Counted from the first letter of the stretch, positions 5,480 through 11,552 are shown. The stretch is DNA of 11,552 bases from an uncultured Collinsella sp. (GCA_900545165.1 UQYA01000062.1:1-11552), one strand, 5' to 3'. Translations and numbers: made by a program. The notes: generated by a model from the letters alone, not told the origin.

Positions 5480-6463
5480 ATGTACGAGATCGACCTTAAC
5501 CTCCCTAAGCAGATCGTCGCTGACGTCCTGTCCAACCACGAGATCCACAGCGTCGCCTTCGTCGGCTGCGGTGCTTCCATGTCCGACCTTTACCCCGCCA
5601 AGTACTTCCTGGCCAACAACACGGACAAGCTGAACGTTCAGATCTTCACCGCTAACGAGTTCAACTACGACACGCCTTCCTGGGTCAACGAGCACACCTT
5701 CGTGATCACCTGCTCCCTCGGTGGCTCCACGCCCGAGACCGTCGAGGCCAACAAGACCGCCAAGAAGCACAACTGCCCGGTCGTCTCCCTCACCAACAAG
5801 GCTGGTTCCGCTCTGACCGTCGACGCCGACCACGTCATCGTTCACGGCTTCCACGCCAACTACGCTGCCAAGTGCGAGAAGCCCGGCTACGCCATCGCTC
5901 TTGCTCTCGAGATCCTTCAGCAGACCGAGGGCTATGACCACTACGAGGACATGATCACCGGCCTCACCAACATCTTCGATCTCTGCGAGAACGCCGCTCA
6001 GCACTGCAAGAAGCTCGCCAAGAAGTTCGCCGAGGACTTCAAGGACGACAAGATGATCTACTTCATGGCTTCCGGTGCCTCCGAGAAGATGGCTTATTCT
6101 CACGCCGCCTTCCTGTTCACCGAGATGCAGTGGATCGACGCCGCCGCCTACAACACCGGCGAGTACTTCCACGGCCCGTTCGAGGTTTCCACCGAGGGTA
6201 AGCCCTACGTCTTCTTCATGTCCGATGGCGCTACCCGTCCGATGGACGCCCGCGCCCTCACCTTCCTTGAGCGCATGGGCGCCAAGGTCGCTCTGATCGA
6301 CTCCAAGGACTACGGCCTGGCTGACGCCGTGCCCGCGAGCGTCGTCACCTACTTCAACCCGCTGCTGCACCTCGCCGTTATGCGCGAGTACGGCAACCAG
6401 ATCGCCGAGGCCCGTCAGCACCCGCTGACCATGCGTCGCTACATGTGGAAGCTTTCCTACTAA
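5480..6463 (+). CDS. SIS-domain sugar-amine 6-phosphate deglycase (FrlB/GfrE-like), copy 2
   Basis: A 327-residue cytosolic protein with two SIS domains. The catalytic pair of the FrlB/FraB family is present as E215 (FTEMQW) and H231 (EYFHGPFE), 16 residues apart. The first SIS domain has CSLGGSTPETVEA, a phosphosugar-binding Ser/Thr loop. The C terminus RRYMWKLSY nearly matches that of the first deglycase. It probably splits the 6-phosphorylated Amadori product delivered by the PTS into hexose 6-phosphate and the amine. No FrlD-like kinase is needed because the PTS phosphorylates the substrate. The start at 5480 is preferred: AAGGA (5466-5470) is 9 nt upstream, whereas the in-frame ATG at 5471 directly abuts it. 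The gene is last in the PTS series and is followed by a strong terminator. Codon use is very biased, as in the PTS genes. The exact substrate, and which paralogue is GfrE-like or GfrF-like, is unresolved. Confidence 0.87.
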   Translation: MYEIDLNLPKQIVADVLSNHEIHSVAFVGCGASMSDLYPAKYFLANNTDKLNVQIFTANEFNYDTPSWVNEHTFVITCSLGGSTPETVEANKTAKKHNCPVVSLTNKAGSALTVDADHVIVHGFHANYAAKCEKPGYAIALALEILQQTEGYDHYEDMITGLTNIFDLCENAAQHCKKLAKKFAEDFKDDKMIYFMASGASEKMAYSHAAFLFTEMQWIDAAAYNTGEYFHGPFEVSTEGKPYVFFMSDGATRPMDARALTFLERMGAKVALIDSKDYGLADAVPASVVTYFNPLLHLAVMREYGNQIAEARQHPLTMRRYMWKLSY

Positions 6464-6465
6464 TC

Positions 6466-6482
6466 ACAAGTAAGTAGACCTT
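6466..6482 (+). repeat. Solo copy of the nested-palindrome terminal repeat
   Basis: ACAAGTAAGTAGACCTT matches the inverted end of the 119-bp palindrome (reverse complement of 7454-7470) at 15 of 17 positions. It lies 2 nt after the deglycase stop codon and just before the terminator. It also contains a small inverted repeat, GTAAG/CTTAC. It may be a remnant of such an element or a shared functional box. Confidence 0.4.
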
Positions 6483-6496
6483 ACGGGTTGATTGAG

Positions 6497-6529
6497 AGGG
6501 GATGGGGTTTGCGCCCCGTCCCCTTTTTT
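6497..6529 (+). terminator. Intrinsic terminator of the PTS/deglycase operon
   Basis: An 11-bp GC-rich stem pairs AGGGGATGGGG (6497-6507) with CCCCGTCCCCT (6514-6524), with one T-G pair and a TTTGCG loop. It runs directly into six T (6524-6529). This is a textbook rho-independent terminator, 33 nt after the second deglycase stop codon. Confidence 0.93.
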
Positions 6530-6563
6530 GCTCTGGGGAGGGCGTGTCTGTCGCGTCGCAAAT

Positions 6564-6607
6564 CCCAGATAAAACCTACCAAAATAAACCTGTCCCTTTT
6601 TGGCAGG
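6564..6607 (+). repeat. 44-bp palindromic repeat, copy 1
   Basis: This 44-nt stretch matches 8697-8740 at 40 of 44 positions and has the same orientation. It contains the inverted arms CCTACCAAAA (6574-6583) and TTTTGGCAGG (6598-6607), with one mismatch. It ends 15 nt before the HAD gene start, immediately upstream of its ribosome-binding site. Confidence 0.65.
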
Positions 6608-6622
6608 TGGGAGGAGATGCGT

Positions 6623-7252
6623 ATGATCAAGGCAGTGCTGTTTGATATGGACGGCGTGCTGGTCGATACCGAGTGGTTCTATAACCGTCGCCGCGTGGCG
6701 TTTATGGAAGAGAAGGGGTTTCACTTTGACGAGATCCCCGATCTTTCGGGGTCTAACGAGCCTGCCATTTGGGAGGCGCTGGTGCCCGACGATGTTGAGC
6801 TGCGCGAGCGCCTGCGCGTGGAGTACAAGCAGGTCTACAGCCCGGACCATCCCGTTCCGTATTCCGAGCTTCTCAACGAGCAGACGGAGCCGGTGATGCG
6901 TGAGCTACACGAGCACGGCGTGAAGTGCGCCATCGCGAGCTCGTCCTATCGCGAGTTGATCGACGAGCTGGTGGAGATTGCCGGTATCCCCGACGTGCTG
7001 GACTACACCATCAGCGGTCACGAGTGCAGTGCGTTTAAGCCCGACCCCGAGATCTACCTGCGTGCCATGGAGGCACTGGGGGTGGAGCCTGCCGAGTGCC
7101 TGGTTATCGAGGATTCGCCTTTGGGCATCGAGGCTGGTAAGCGCTCCGGCGCCCGCGTCCTGGCGCTGCGTCCGCACGAGGGTGTCAACCTCGATCAATC
7201 GCGAGCCGATGCCGTTATCGATAATCTGACCGACATTTTGGCCGCTTTGTAG
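6623..7252 (+). CDS. HAD-superfamily phosphatase/phosphomutase (beta-PGM-like subfamily)
   Basis: A 209-residue cytosolic protein with all four HAD motifs. The nucleophile pair is D8 and D10 in FDMDGVLVDTE, the motif II serine is in ASSS (S106-S108), the motif III lysine is K139 in FKPDP, and motif IV is E163-D164 in EDSPLGIEA. The helical cap between motifs I and II is of the type seen in beta-phosphoglucomutase, phosphoglycolate phosphatase and sugar-phosphate phosphatases, so the substrate cannot be fixed. I chose ATG 6623 because the GGAGG at 6610-6614 is 8 nt away; the in-frame ATG at 6617 is too close to it. It lies behind a terminator and has no GntR operator core, so membership in the Amadori regulon is not supported. 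Its upstream region is occupied by the 44-bp palindromic repeat. Confidence 0.88.
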   Translation: MIKAVLFDMDGVLVDTEWFYNRRRVAFMEEKGFHFDEIPDLSGSNEPAIWEALVPDDVELRERLRVEYKQVYSPDHPVPYSELLNEQTEPVMRELHEHGVKCAIASSSYRELIDELVEIAGIPDVLDYTISGHECSAFKPDPEIYLRAMEALGVEPAECLVIEDSPLGIEAGKRSGARVLALRPHEGVNLDQSRADAVIDNLTDILAAL

Positions 7253-7255
7253 CGT

Positions 7256-7303
7256 CAATCCGCCGCGAGAAGCACTGATTCACACGTCTTTTGCTGCGGA
7301 TTG
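7256..7303 (+). terminator. Weak hairpin after the HAD gene, possible terminator
   Basis: CAATCCGC (7256-7263) and GCGGATTG (7296-7303) are perfect inverted arms, with the inner pair AGCA/TGCT (7271-7274, 7292-7295). It starts 3 nt after the HAD stop codon. The following GCTTAATTTG is only loosely T-rich, so termination is uncertain. Confidence 0.35.
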
Positions 7304-7349
7304 GCTTAATTTGTCATCTATTTGGATCCGTTTGGCTTCGATTCGGACT

Positions 7350-7468
7350 AAGTGAGTAGACTTTTTGGTGCAAGACGAGCACAAAGCGCATCTGCTCTAG
7401 TAAAACCGCAGGTCACAGGGGTGGCGGTTTTGGGTGTGCTCTGCAGGCCGCGTAAAGTCTACTCACTT
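7350..7468 (+). repeat. 119-bp nested palindromic element with 15-bp inverted ends
   Basis: The perfect 15-bp terminal inverted repeats are AAGTGAGTAGACTTT (7350-7364) and AAAGTCTACTCACTT (7454-7468). Nested inside are GAGCACA/TGTGCTC (7377-7383, 7435-7441) and AAAACCGC/GCGGTTTT (7402-7409, 7424-7431). GAGCA can alternatively pair with TGCTC at 7393-7397, so two exclusive folds exist. No protein is encoded. It could be a MITE-like non-autonomous element or a structured RNA. A close relative of the terminal repeat stands alone at 6466-6482. The rest of the HAD-YitT gap (7304-7349 and 7469-7550) shows nothing I can assign. Confidence 0.6.
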
Positions 7469-7555
7469 GTAATTTGGGCCTTTGGTCGTGGGGTTGCTGG
7501 TCCCGCTTTGGTTGTCGAGAGAGGGTGAATTGAAGCGCCCCCGCACGCTCCATGC

Positions 7556-7561
7556 TACAAT
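7556..7561 (+). promoter_or_regulatory. Possible -10 box of the YitT gene
   Basis: TACAAT at 7556-7561 is close to the TATAAT consensus and lies 45 nt before the GTG start. The nearest TTGAAG (7530-7535) is 20 nt upstream of it, too far for a good -35, so this is tentative. Confidence 0.3.
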
Positions 7562-7606
7562 CGCGGACATACCCCACAACTACATCTGCCTTCGAAAGGA
7601 GCCTGC

Positions 7607-8614
7607 GTGGCGAACGCCATCGATCAGCTCACGGACCGAGTGCTCGTACTTGGCCGCCTCACCATCGTCCGCCGCGCTATTACTGCCGTGGCGGTCACGA
7701 TTTCCGCCGTTCTCCAGACATTCCTGATCCAGGCGTTCATTCAGCCCGCCGACTTGCTTCCGAGCGGCCTCACCGGCGTTGCGGTCCTGCTCGATCGCGT
7801 TACCTCGCTGGGCGGCGTTCACATCGACATCTCGCTCGGTATGCTCGCGCTCAACATCCCCGTGGCGCTCCTATGCTGGAGCGGCATCAGCAAGCGCTTC
7901 GTCATCTTCTCGATGATGCAGGTCGTGCTCTCGTCGCTGTTCCTCAACGTCTTTCACTTCGCTCCATTTTTGGGCGACAAGATCATGCTCATCATTTTTG
8001 GCGGCGTGGTCTCGGGTCTGGGCGCTGCCATCGCACTTAAATCCGGCGCATCCACCGGCGGCACCGACTTTATCGCGCTGTGGGTCTCCAACCACACGGG
8101 CAAGACCATCTGGGGCGTTATCTTTGGTTTCAATTGCTTTATCCTGGCGATCTTTGGCTTTATGTTTGGCTGGGACAACGCGGCGTACTCCATCGTGTTC
8201 CAGTTTATTTCGACCAAGACCATCGACAGTTTCTATCGTCGCTACGACCGCGTGACGCTGCAGATTACGACGCGCAAGGCAGACGAGGTCATGACTGCCT
8301 ACGTAAACCATTTTCAGCACGGCATTAGCTGCGCCGAGGTCGTCGGCGGATACAGCCGCGAAAAGATGTACCTGCTGAACACCGTTGTTTCGACCTACGA
8401 GAGCCAGGACATTATCAAGTTGGTGTGCGACGTTGATCCCGGCGCCGTGATCAACGTGTTCCACACGCTCAACTTTGTGGGCGGCTGGTGGGGCGGTCAT
8501 GTCGACGAGCCCATGCCCACGGCCGTTCCCGATCCCGACAAGCCCGCACGCATGGCCAGCAGGCAGGCGCGCCTCAGCGAACAGGACAGCCTGCAGCAGG
8601 ATGACGGCAAGTAG
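7607..8614 (+). CDS. YitT-family membrane protein (DUF161 plus DUF2179)
   Basis: A 335-residue protein with an N-terminal membrane domain of about five or six hydrophobic segments (about residues 20-205) and a soluble C-terminal domain of the DUF2179 type (about 210-295), followed by a charged Gln/Asp-rich tail. The GASTGGTD motif (residues 147-154) is characteristic of YitT-type proteins. Their biochemical role is not established, although they are often described as putative transporters. The start is GTG 7607, with AAAGGAG (7595-7601) 5 nt upstream. It appears to be a single-gene unit, with the 119-bp palindrome before it and a hairpin terminator after it. Nothing visible links it to the sugar-amine pathway. 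Confidence 0.88.
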   Translation: MANAIDQLTDRVLVLGRLTIVRRAITAVAVTISAVLQTFLIQAFIQPADLLPSGLTGVAVLLDRVTSLGGVHIDISLGMLALNIPVALLCWSGISKRFVIFSMMQVVLSSLFLNVFHFAPFLGDKIMLIIFGGVVSGLGAAIALKSGASTGGTDFIALWVSNHTGKTIWGVIFGFNCFILAIFGFMFGWDNAAYSIVFQFISTKTIDSFYRRYDRVTLQITTRKADEVMTAYVNHFQHGISCAEVVGGYSREKMYLLNTVVSTYESQDIIKLVCDVDPGAVINVFHTLNFVGGWWGGHVDEPMPTAVPDPDKPARMASRQARLSEQDSLQQDDGK

Positions 8615-8651
8615 GGTATTGGCATTTTGCCGGTCCTGCGCAACCCATCCG

Positions 8652-8694
8652 AACGAGCCCCCCGAAAGCCCCGTTGCTTTCGAGGGCTCTCGTT
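8652..8694 (+). terminator. Probable terminator after the YitT gene
   Basis: The stem is built on GAAAGC/GCTTTC (loop CCCGTT) and extends through C-rich/G-rich pairing and GAG/CTC to an outer CAA/TTG region, with a few mismatches and bulges. Only a short T stretch (CGTTTG) follows. It is probably a terminator, less ideal than the one at 6497-6529. Confidence 0.55.
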
Positions 8695-8696
8695 TG

Positions 8697-8740
8697 CCCA
8701 GATAAAACCTACCAAAATGAAGCTGTCGCTTTTTGGTAGG
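8697..8740 (+). repeat. 44-bp palindromic repeat, copy 2
   Basis: This is the second copy of the 44-nt repeat (40/44 identity with 6564-6607). Here the arms CCTACCAAAA (8707-8716) and TTTTGGTAGG (8731-8740) pair perfectly over 10 bp. It lies between the YitT terminator and the GntR promoter region. Confidence 0.65.
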
Positions 8741-8780
8741 GAGGGTGTATCGTTTTATCATTATGAGGTAACATGAAACT

Positions 8781-8818
8781 AGACGTTATATACGTATTAG
8801 TTATTTCGATATTTCGAT
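8781..8818 (+). promoter_or_regulatory. Predicted autoregulatory operator of the GntR gene
   Basis: AGACGTTATA (8781-8790) is identical to the core before the PTS operon (2641-2650). The ACGT-N5-ACGT palindrome covers 8783-8795. Adjoining it is a tandem duplication of ATTTCGAT (8803-8810, 8811-8818). The A/T-rich stretch TTATATA (8786-8792) could serve as a -10 box, but no good -35 is evident. Location 38 nt before the regulator's start codon suggests self-control. Confidence 0.6.
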
Positions 8819-8832
8819 AAGAGTGATTAGAT

Positions 8833-9552
8833 ATGCCTGCGCCCAAAAATGCACCGCTTTACCAGCAGATTTATGACGAAATCAAGGATGCGATCGAGAA
8901 AGGTGTTTATGCACCCAAGGAGCGTATTCCGTCCGAGCTTGAGCTAGCCGAGCAGTACGACGTGAGCCGCATTACGGTGCGTCGCGCCGTCGAGGAGCTG
9001 TGCTCCGATGGCTACCTGGTTAAGCAGCAGGGCCGCGGCACCTTTGTTTCCACGCCGCACATCAATCGCCAGTTCCACGCCTCGACGCTGCAGACGTTTA
9101 CCGCGCTGTGCGCCAACAACGGCATGAAGGCCGGTGCACATGTGGTCGATCGCCAGATTGTGCCGGCGCGCCAAAACGAGATGGAGTTCTTTGGCCTGCA
9201 GAAGGATGCGCTGCTGCTGCATATCAAGCGCGTGCGTACGGCCGACGGCGAGCCCATCTTTGAGGAGAACATCTTTGTGCCGTTTGACGCCTACCGTGAG
9301 CTGTTGACGGCCGATCTTGAGGACAAGTCGATTTTTGCCGAGGTCGAGCGTGTTGGCGGAACGCCGATTGTCTCGGTTGGCTACCGTACGGTCGAGGCCG
9401 TTCGAGCTAACGCCGAGCAGGCTGCCGAGCTGGGCATTGCTCCGCACGATCCGCTGCTCAACCTGCGTGCCGGCTTTACCGGTCCCAACGATGAGCCGGT
9501 CTTGCTCGGCAAACAGTACTACGTGGGTAGCCGCTACGTCATGGTGATGTAG
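8833..9552 (+). CDS. GntR-family transcriptional regulator, HutC/UTRA type
   Basis: A 239-residue DNA-binding regulator. The N-terminal winged helix-turn-helix (about residues 5-75) has the GntR hallmarks PSELELAEQYDVSRITVRRA and the wing GRGTFV. The C-terminal UTRA domain (about 95-235) is the ligand-binding fold of the HutC subfamily, with LLHIKRVRTADGEPIFEEN. Relatives such as FrlR, NagR/YvoA and TreR sense phosphosugars and usually release DNA on binding them. Here the natural effector would be the phosphorylated sugar-amine; this is inferred from the shared operator core before the PTS operon and this gene. ATG 8833 is the only good start, with a weak AAGAGTG ribosome site, consistent with a regulator made in small amounts. 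It is separated from the catabolic genes by two apparently unrelated genes. Confidence 0.88.
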   Translation: MPAPKNAPLYQQIYDEIKDAIEKGVYAPKERIPSELELAEQYDVSRITVRRAVEELCSDGYLVKQQGRGTFVSTPHINRQFHASTLQTFTALCANNGMKAGAHVVDRQIVPARQNEMEFFGLQKDALLLHIKRVRTADGEPIFEENIFVPFDAYRELLTADLEDKSIFAEVERVGGTPIVSVGYRTVEAVRANAEQAAELGIAPHDPLLNLRAGFTGPNDEPVLLGKQYYVGSRYVMVM

Positions 9553-9555
9553 CTC

Positions 9556-9856
9556 TAGTTACGCGGTTTTACCAAACCGCGTAACGGCTCGACGCTGCGC
9601 CTTTGGTTCCGCCGTTCTAACGAACGACGGACCGGTCGACGCTGCAAGCCCGCCAGAGCGGCAATCTGCCTTTCAACTTCGGTGGCATGACCAGAAGGTC
9701 AATGCCGCCTCGTTTCAAGGCACCTTGCTCGCTCTGGCGGGCTTTCGCTGACATTGCCAGAACATCGACGTTGCCGGGCCGGCACTTGGGGACGTTCCTT
9801 TTCTGTCGGCACCTGGGGACACTCCTTAGTCATTGGGGACGCTCTTAAACGACTAG
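9556..9856 (+). repeat. Composite palindromic intergenic element, copy 2
   Basis: It begins 3 nt after the GntR stop codon with the 45-nt block identical to 1020-1064, including the 11-bp hairpin and CGACGCTGC (9590-9598). Unlike copy 1 it has an additional hairpin (9605-9633, arms built on CCGCCGTTC and GAACGACGG) followed by a second CGACGCTGC (9637-9645). The structured core (9646-9744) and box CGCTGAC follow. Then come three TTGGGGAC-type units (9786-9793, 9813-9820, 9833-9840), the first two each followed by a TCC box. The terminal palindrome is cut short: the left arm TTAAACGACTAGTC is present, but the CCCCAA side is missing. Confidence 0.75.
9646..9744 (+). ncRNA. Candidate structured RNA core, copy 2
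   Basis: The outer stem is a perfect 15 bp: AAGCCCGCCAGAGCG (9646-9660) with CGCTCTGGCGGGCTT (9730-9744). GCAA/TTGC with a bulged T (9729) follows. P2 is TGCCTT (9667-9672) with AAGGCA (9717-9722). P3 is GGTGGCAT (9681-9688) with ATGCCGCC (9702-9709), beside the bulged A at 9701. The apical hairpin is GACC-AGAA-GGTC (9689-9700). Compared with 1063-1161, P2 changes two base pairs with both partners altered, and P1 and P3 are almost wholly re-sequenced while still paired. The strand is assumed to be that of the flanking genes; a near-palindrome could also act on the other strand. Confidence 0.45.
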
Positions 9857-9895
9857 TCTGGGCGGCGGCCGTGTACTGCTGTCCGCGTGGCGGCG

Positions 9896-9901
9896 TATAA
9901 T
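9896..9901 (+). promoter_or_regulatory. Predicted -10 box of recQ
   Basis: A perfect TATAAT lies 31 nt before the recQ start codon, with an expected transcription start near 9908. No matching -35 is seen at 16-18 nt spacing. Confidence 0.5.
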
Positions 9902-9932
9902 CGGCGGCAGATGACTTGGACGTTAGGAAACC

Positions 9933-11552
9933 ATGACCGATAGCATGCAGCAGATGGCGCTCGACACGCTCGGCGCCTATTTTGGCTACACCTCGTTTCG
10001 CCCGGGGCAGGACCGCATGGTCGATGCGATCCTTGCCGGTCGCGATGCGCTGGGCGTTATGCCCACGGGCGCAGGCAAGTCCATTTGCTACCAGGTGCCC
10101 GCGCTCATGCTGCCCGGCATCACCTTTGTGGTGAGTCCGCTGCTGTCGCTTATGGAGGACCAGACCCGTGCGTTGCTCGCGGCGGGTGCGCGACCCAGCT
10201 ATCTCAACTCCAGCCTTACCCCGGCCCAGCAAAACACCGTGCTCAAGCGGGCGCGCGAGGGCCGCTATCAGCTTATGTACGTGGCGCCCGAGCGCCTGCT
10301 CGAGCCGCGCTTTTTAGCCTTTGCGCAGGAGGCCGCGGCGGACGGCGGCATTGGCGTGCCGCTCGTGGCCATTGACGAGGCCCACTGCGTGAGCCAATGG
10401 GGCCAGGATTTCCGCCCCGCCTACCTGCAGATTCGCGAGTTTATCGATTCGTTGCCGCGGCGCCCGATCGTGGCGGCGTTTACCGCCACGGCGACCGAGC
10501 GCGTGCGTGCGGACATTCAGCAGATGCTCGGCCTGCAAAATCCTGCGACGGTGGTGACGGGCTTCGATCGCAAGAACCTCTACTTTGGTTGCGAGGAGAT
10601 GGGCGACAAGGCCAAGACTGCCTGGGTGCGCGACTACGTGATTGCGCATTCGAGCGAGAGCGGCATCGTGTATTGCTCGACTCGCAAGACGGTCGATGCG
10701 CTGGCGGGCGAGCTTGCCGAGGCGTTGGGACCCAGCGGCATTCGCGTGGGCCGTTACCATGCCGGCATGGGCAACGACGCCCGCCGCCAGAGCCAGCGTG
10801 CCTTTATCGACGACGACATCCAGGTGATGGTTGCCACCAACGCCTTTGGCATGGGCATCGACAAGCCCAACGTGCGTTACGTGATTCACAACAACGTGCC
10901 CGAGAGCATCGAGGCTTACTACCAAGAGGCGGGCCGCGCCGGCCGAGATGGCGACCCGGCCAGCTGCCATCTGCTGTGGAACGGCAACGATTTCCGTATG
11001 CGCCGCTTTTTGATCGACCGTGGCGATGCGGCCGACGAGGCGCTCGACGACGAGCAGCGCGCGTGGGCGCTCCAGAACCGTTATCGCCTGCTCAGCCAGA
11101 TGGAGGGCTACTGCAATACCACTGGCTGTCTGCGCGAATACATGCTGCGCTACTTTGGCGACGAGGCGGCGGCCGAGCATGCGGCAGCCGCCGCGGGCGG
11201 CACGGCAGACGACGCTGAGGGCTGCGGCAACTGCAGCAATTGCCTCACGCAGTTCGAGGTCGAGGACGTCACCGATATGGCCCGCGCCGCTGTGCGCTAT
11301 GTGGCCACGCGTCCCATGCGCTTTGGCAAGTCGCTGATCGCCGACGTGCTCCACGGCGGCAACACCGAGCGCATTCGCCAGATGCATCTGGACGAGGAGC
11401 GCGGCTACGGCGAGCTGTCGAGCGAATCGGTCGGGCGCATCAAGGACATCATCGGCCAGCTGTGTGGTCGCGGTTATTTGGCCACCTCTCAGGGGCAGTA
11501 TCCGGTCGTGGGACTGGGTCCGCGTGCCGGCGAGGTCGAGGACGAGGCGTTC
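9933..11552 (+). CDS. recQ: ATP-dependent DNA helicase RecQ (3' end outside window)
   Basis: An open frame of 540 codons running to the window edge with no stop, so the gene is partial. RecQ unwinds DNA 3' to 5' in recombination and repair. Visible are the RecQ-type start GYTSFRPGQ, Walker A MPTGAGKS with K49, the DEAH box at D148-H151 followed by the aromatic-rich CVSQWGQDFRP, FTATAT (motif III), ATNAFGMGIDKPNVR (motif V) and YYQEAGRAGRDG (motif VI). The RQC zinc site is C399, C431, C434 and C437. The first two ligands are 31 residues apart against 16 in E. coli RecQ, due to an Ala/Gly/Asp-rich insertion around AEHAAAAAGGTADD. A winged-helix region follows; any HRDC domain would lie past the edge. 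ATG 9933 has AGGA at 9925-9928. It is unrelated to the sugar-amine genes. Confidence 0.95.
   Translation, partial: MTDSMQQMALDTLGAYFGYTSFRPGQDRMVDAILAGRDALGVMPTGAGKSICYQVPALMLPGITFVVSPLLSLMEDQTRALLAAGARPSYLNSSLTPAQQNTVLKRAREGRYQLMYVAPERLLEPRFLAFAQEAAADGGIGVPLVAIDEAHCVSQWGQDFRPAYLQIREFIDSLPRRPIVAAFTATATERVRADIQQMLGLQNPATVVTGFDRKNLYFGCEEMGDKAKTAWVRDYVIAHSSESGIVYCSTRKTVDALAGELAEALGPSGIRVGRYHAGMGNDARRQSQRAFIDDDIQVMVATNAFGMGIDKPNVRYVIHNNVPESIEAYYQEAGRAGRDGDPASCHLLWNGNDFRMRRFLIDRGDAADEALDDEQRAWALQNRYRLLSQMEGYCNTTGCLREYMLRYFGDEAAAEHAAAAAGGTADDAEGCGNCSNCLTQFEVEDVTDMARAAVRYVATRPMRFGKSLIADVLHGGNTERIRQMHLDEERGYGELSSESVGRIKDIIGQLCGRGYLATSQGQYPVVGLGPRAGEVEDEAF

Noticed and set aside
5384..6421. Long - strand frame across deglycase 2
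   Set aside because: A codon-bias shadow of a highly C-ending gene; the low-complexity Val/Gly/Leu sequence matches no family I know.
6623..7252. HAD protein as part of the Amadori pathway (for example a sugar-phosphate phosphatase of the regulon)
   Set aside because: A strong terminator precedes it and no operator core is present; proximity alone is not enough.
1020..9856. Repeats as a CRISPR array, prophage or composite transposon
   Set aside because: There are no regularly spaced direct repeats with spacers, and no cas, integrase or transposase genes. The copies are two isolated intergenic elements.
10314..11387. Long - strand frame across recQ
   Set aside because: The + strand frame carries all RecQ helicase motifs without interruption, so the antisense frame is a shadow.

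Overview
The window looks like chromosomal DNA of a high-GC actinobacterium of the class Coriobacteriia, most likely a gut Collinsella. The basis is the C/G-ending codon use, the GTG and TTG starts with strong Shine-Dalgarno sequences, the intergenic spaces full of palindromic repeats, and the gene content. The genus is an inference from family resemblance and no search was run. All ten genes I accept lie on the + strand.

The main part (1-6530) is a catabolic locus for Amadori products such as fructoselysine or glucoselysine. A mannose-family PTS permease is encoded as a fused IIA-IIB protein (2679-3602), IIC (3639-4433) and IID (4447-5280). It would import and phosphorylate the sugar-amine. 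Two SIS-fold deglycases of the FrlB/GfrE/GfrF type, one at 30-1022 and one at 5480-6463, would split the 6-phosphate into a hexose 6-phosphate and a free amine or amino acid. Both keep the Glu...His pair, 16 residues apart, and the HGPFE motif of that family. An EamA/DMT transporter (1413-2495) sits between the first deglycase and the PTS genes. A GntR/UTRA regulator (8833-9552) lies downstream. The 10-mer AGACGTTATA occurs exactly in front of the PTS operon and the regulator gene, and as a 9/10 inverted copy in front of the EamA gene. This suggests one autoregulated regulon that includes the EamA transporter, which could export the released amino acid.

Between the PTS locus and its presumed regulator lie a strong terminator (6497-6529), a HAD-family phosphatase or phosphomutase (6623-7252), a 119-bp nested palindrome (7350-7468) and a YitT-family membrane protein (7607-8614). 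The right end holds recQ (9933 onward), cut off by the window edge.

The most unusual content is intergenic. A complex element occurs twice, after the first deglycase (1020-1291) and after the GntR gene (9556-9856). Its parts are an invariant hairpin block, a roughly 100-nt multi-stem core, and GGGGAC-type palindromic repeats. In the core, several stems differ in sequence between the copies but stay paired, while the loops and the apical hairpin are conserved. That is the compensatory pattern expected of a selected structure. Other palindromic repeats are a 44-bp pair (6564-6607 and 8697-8740) and two hairpins between the IID and second deglycase genes.
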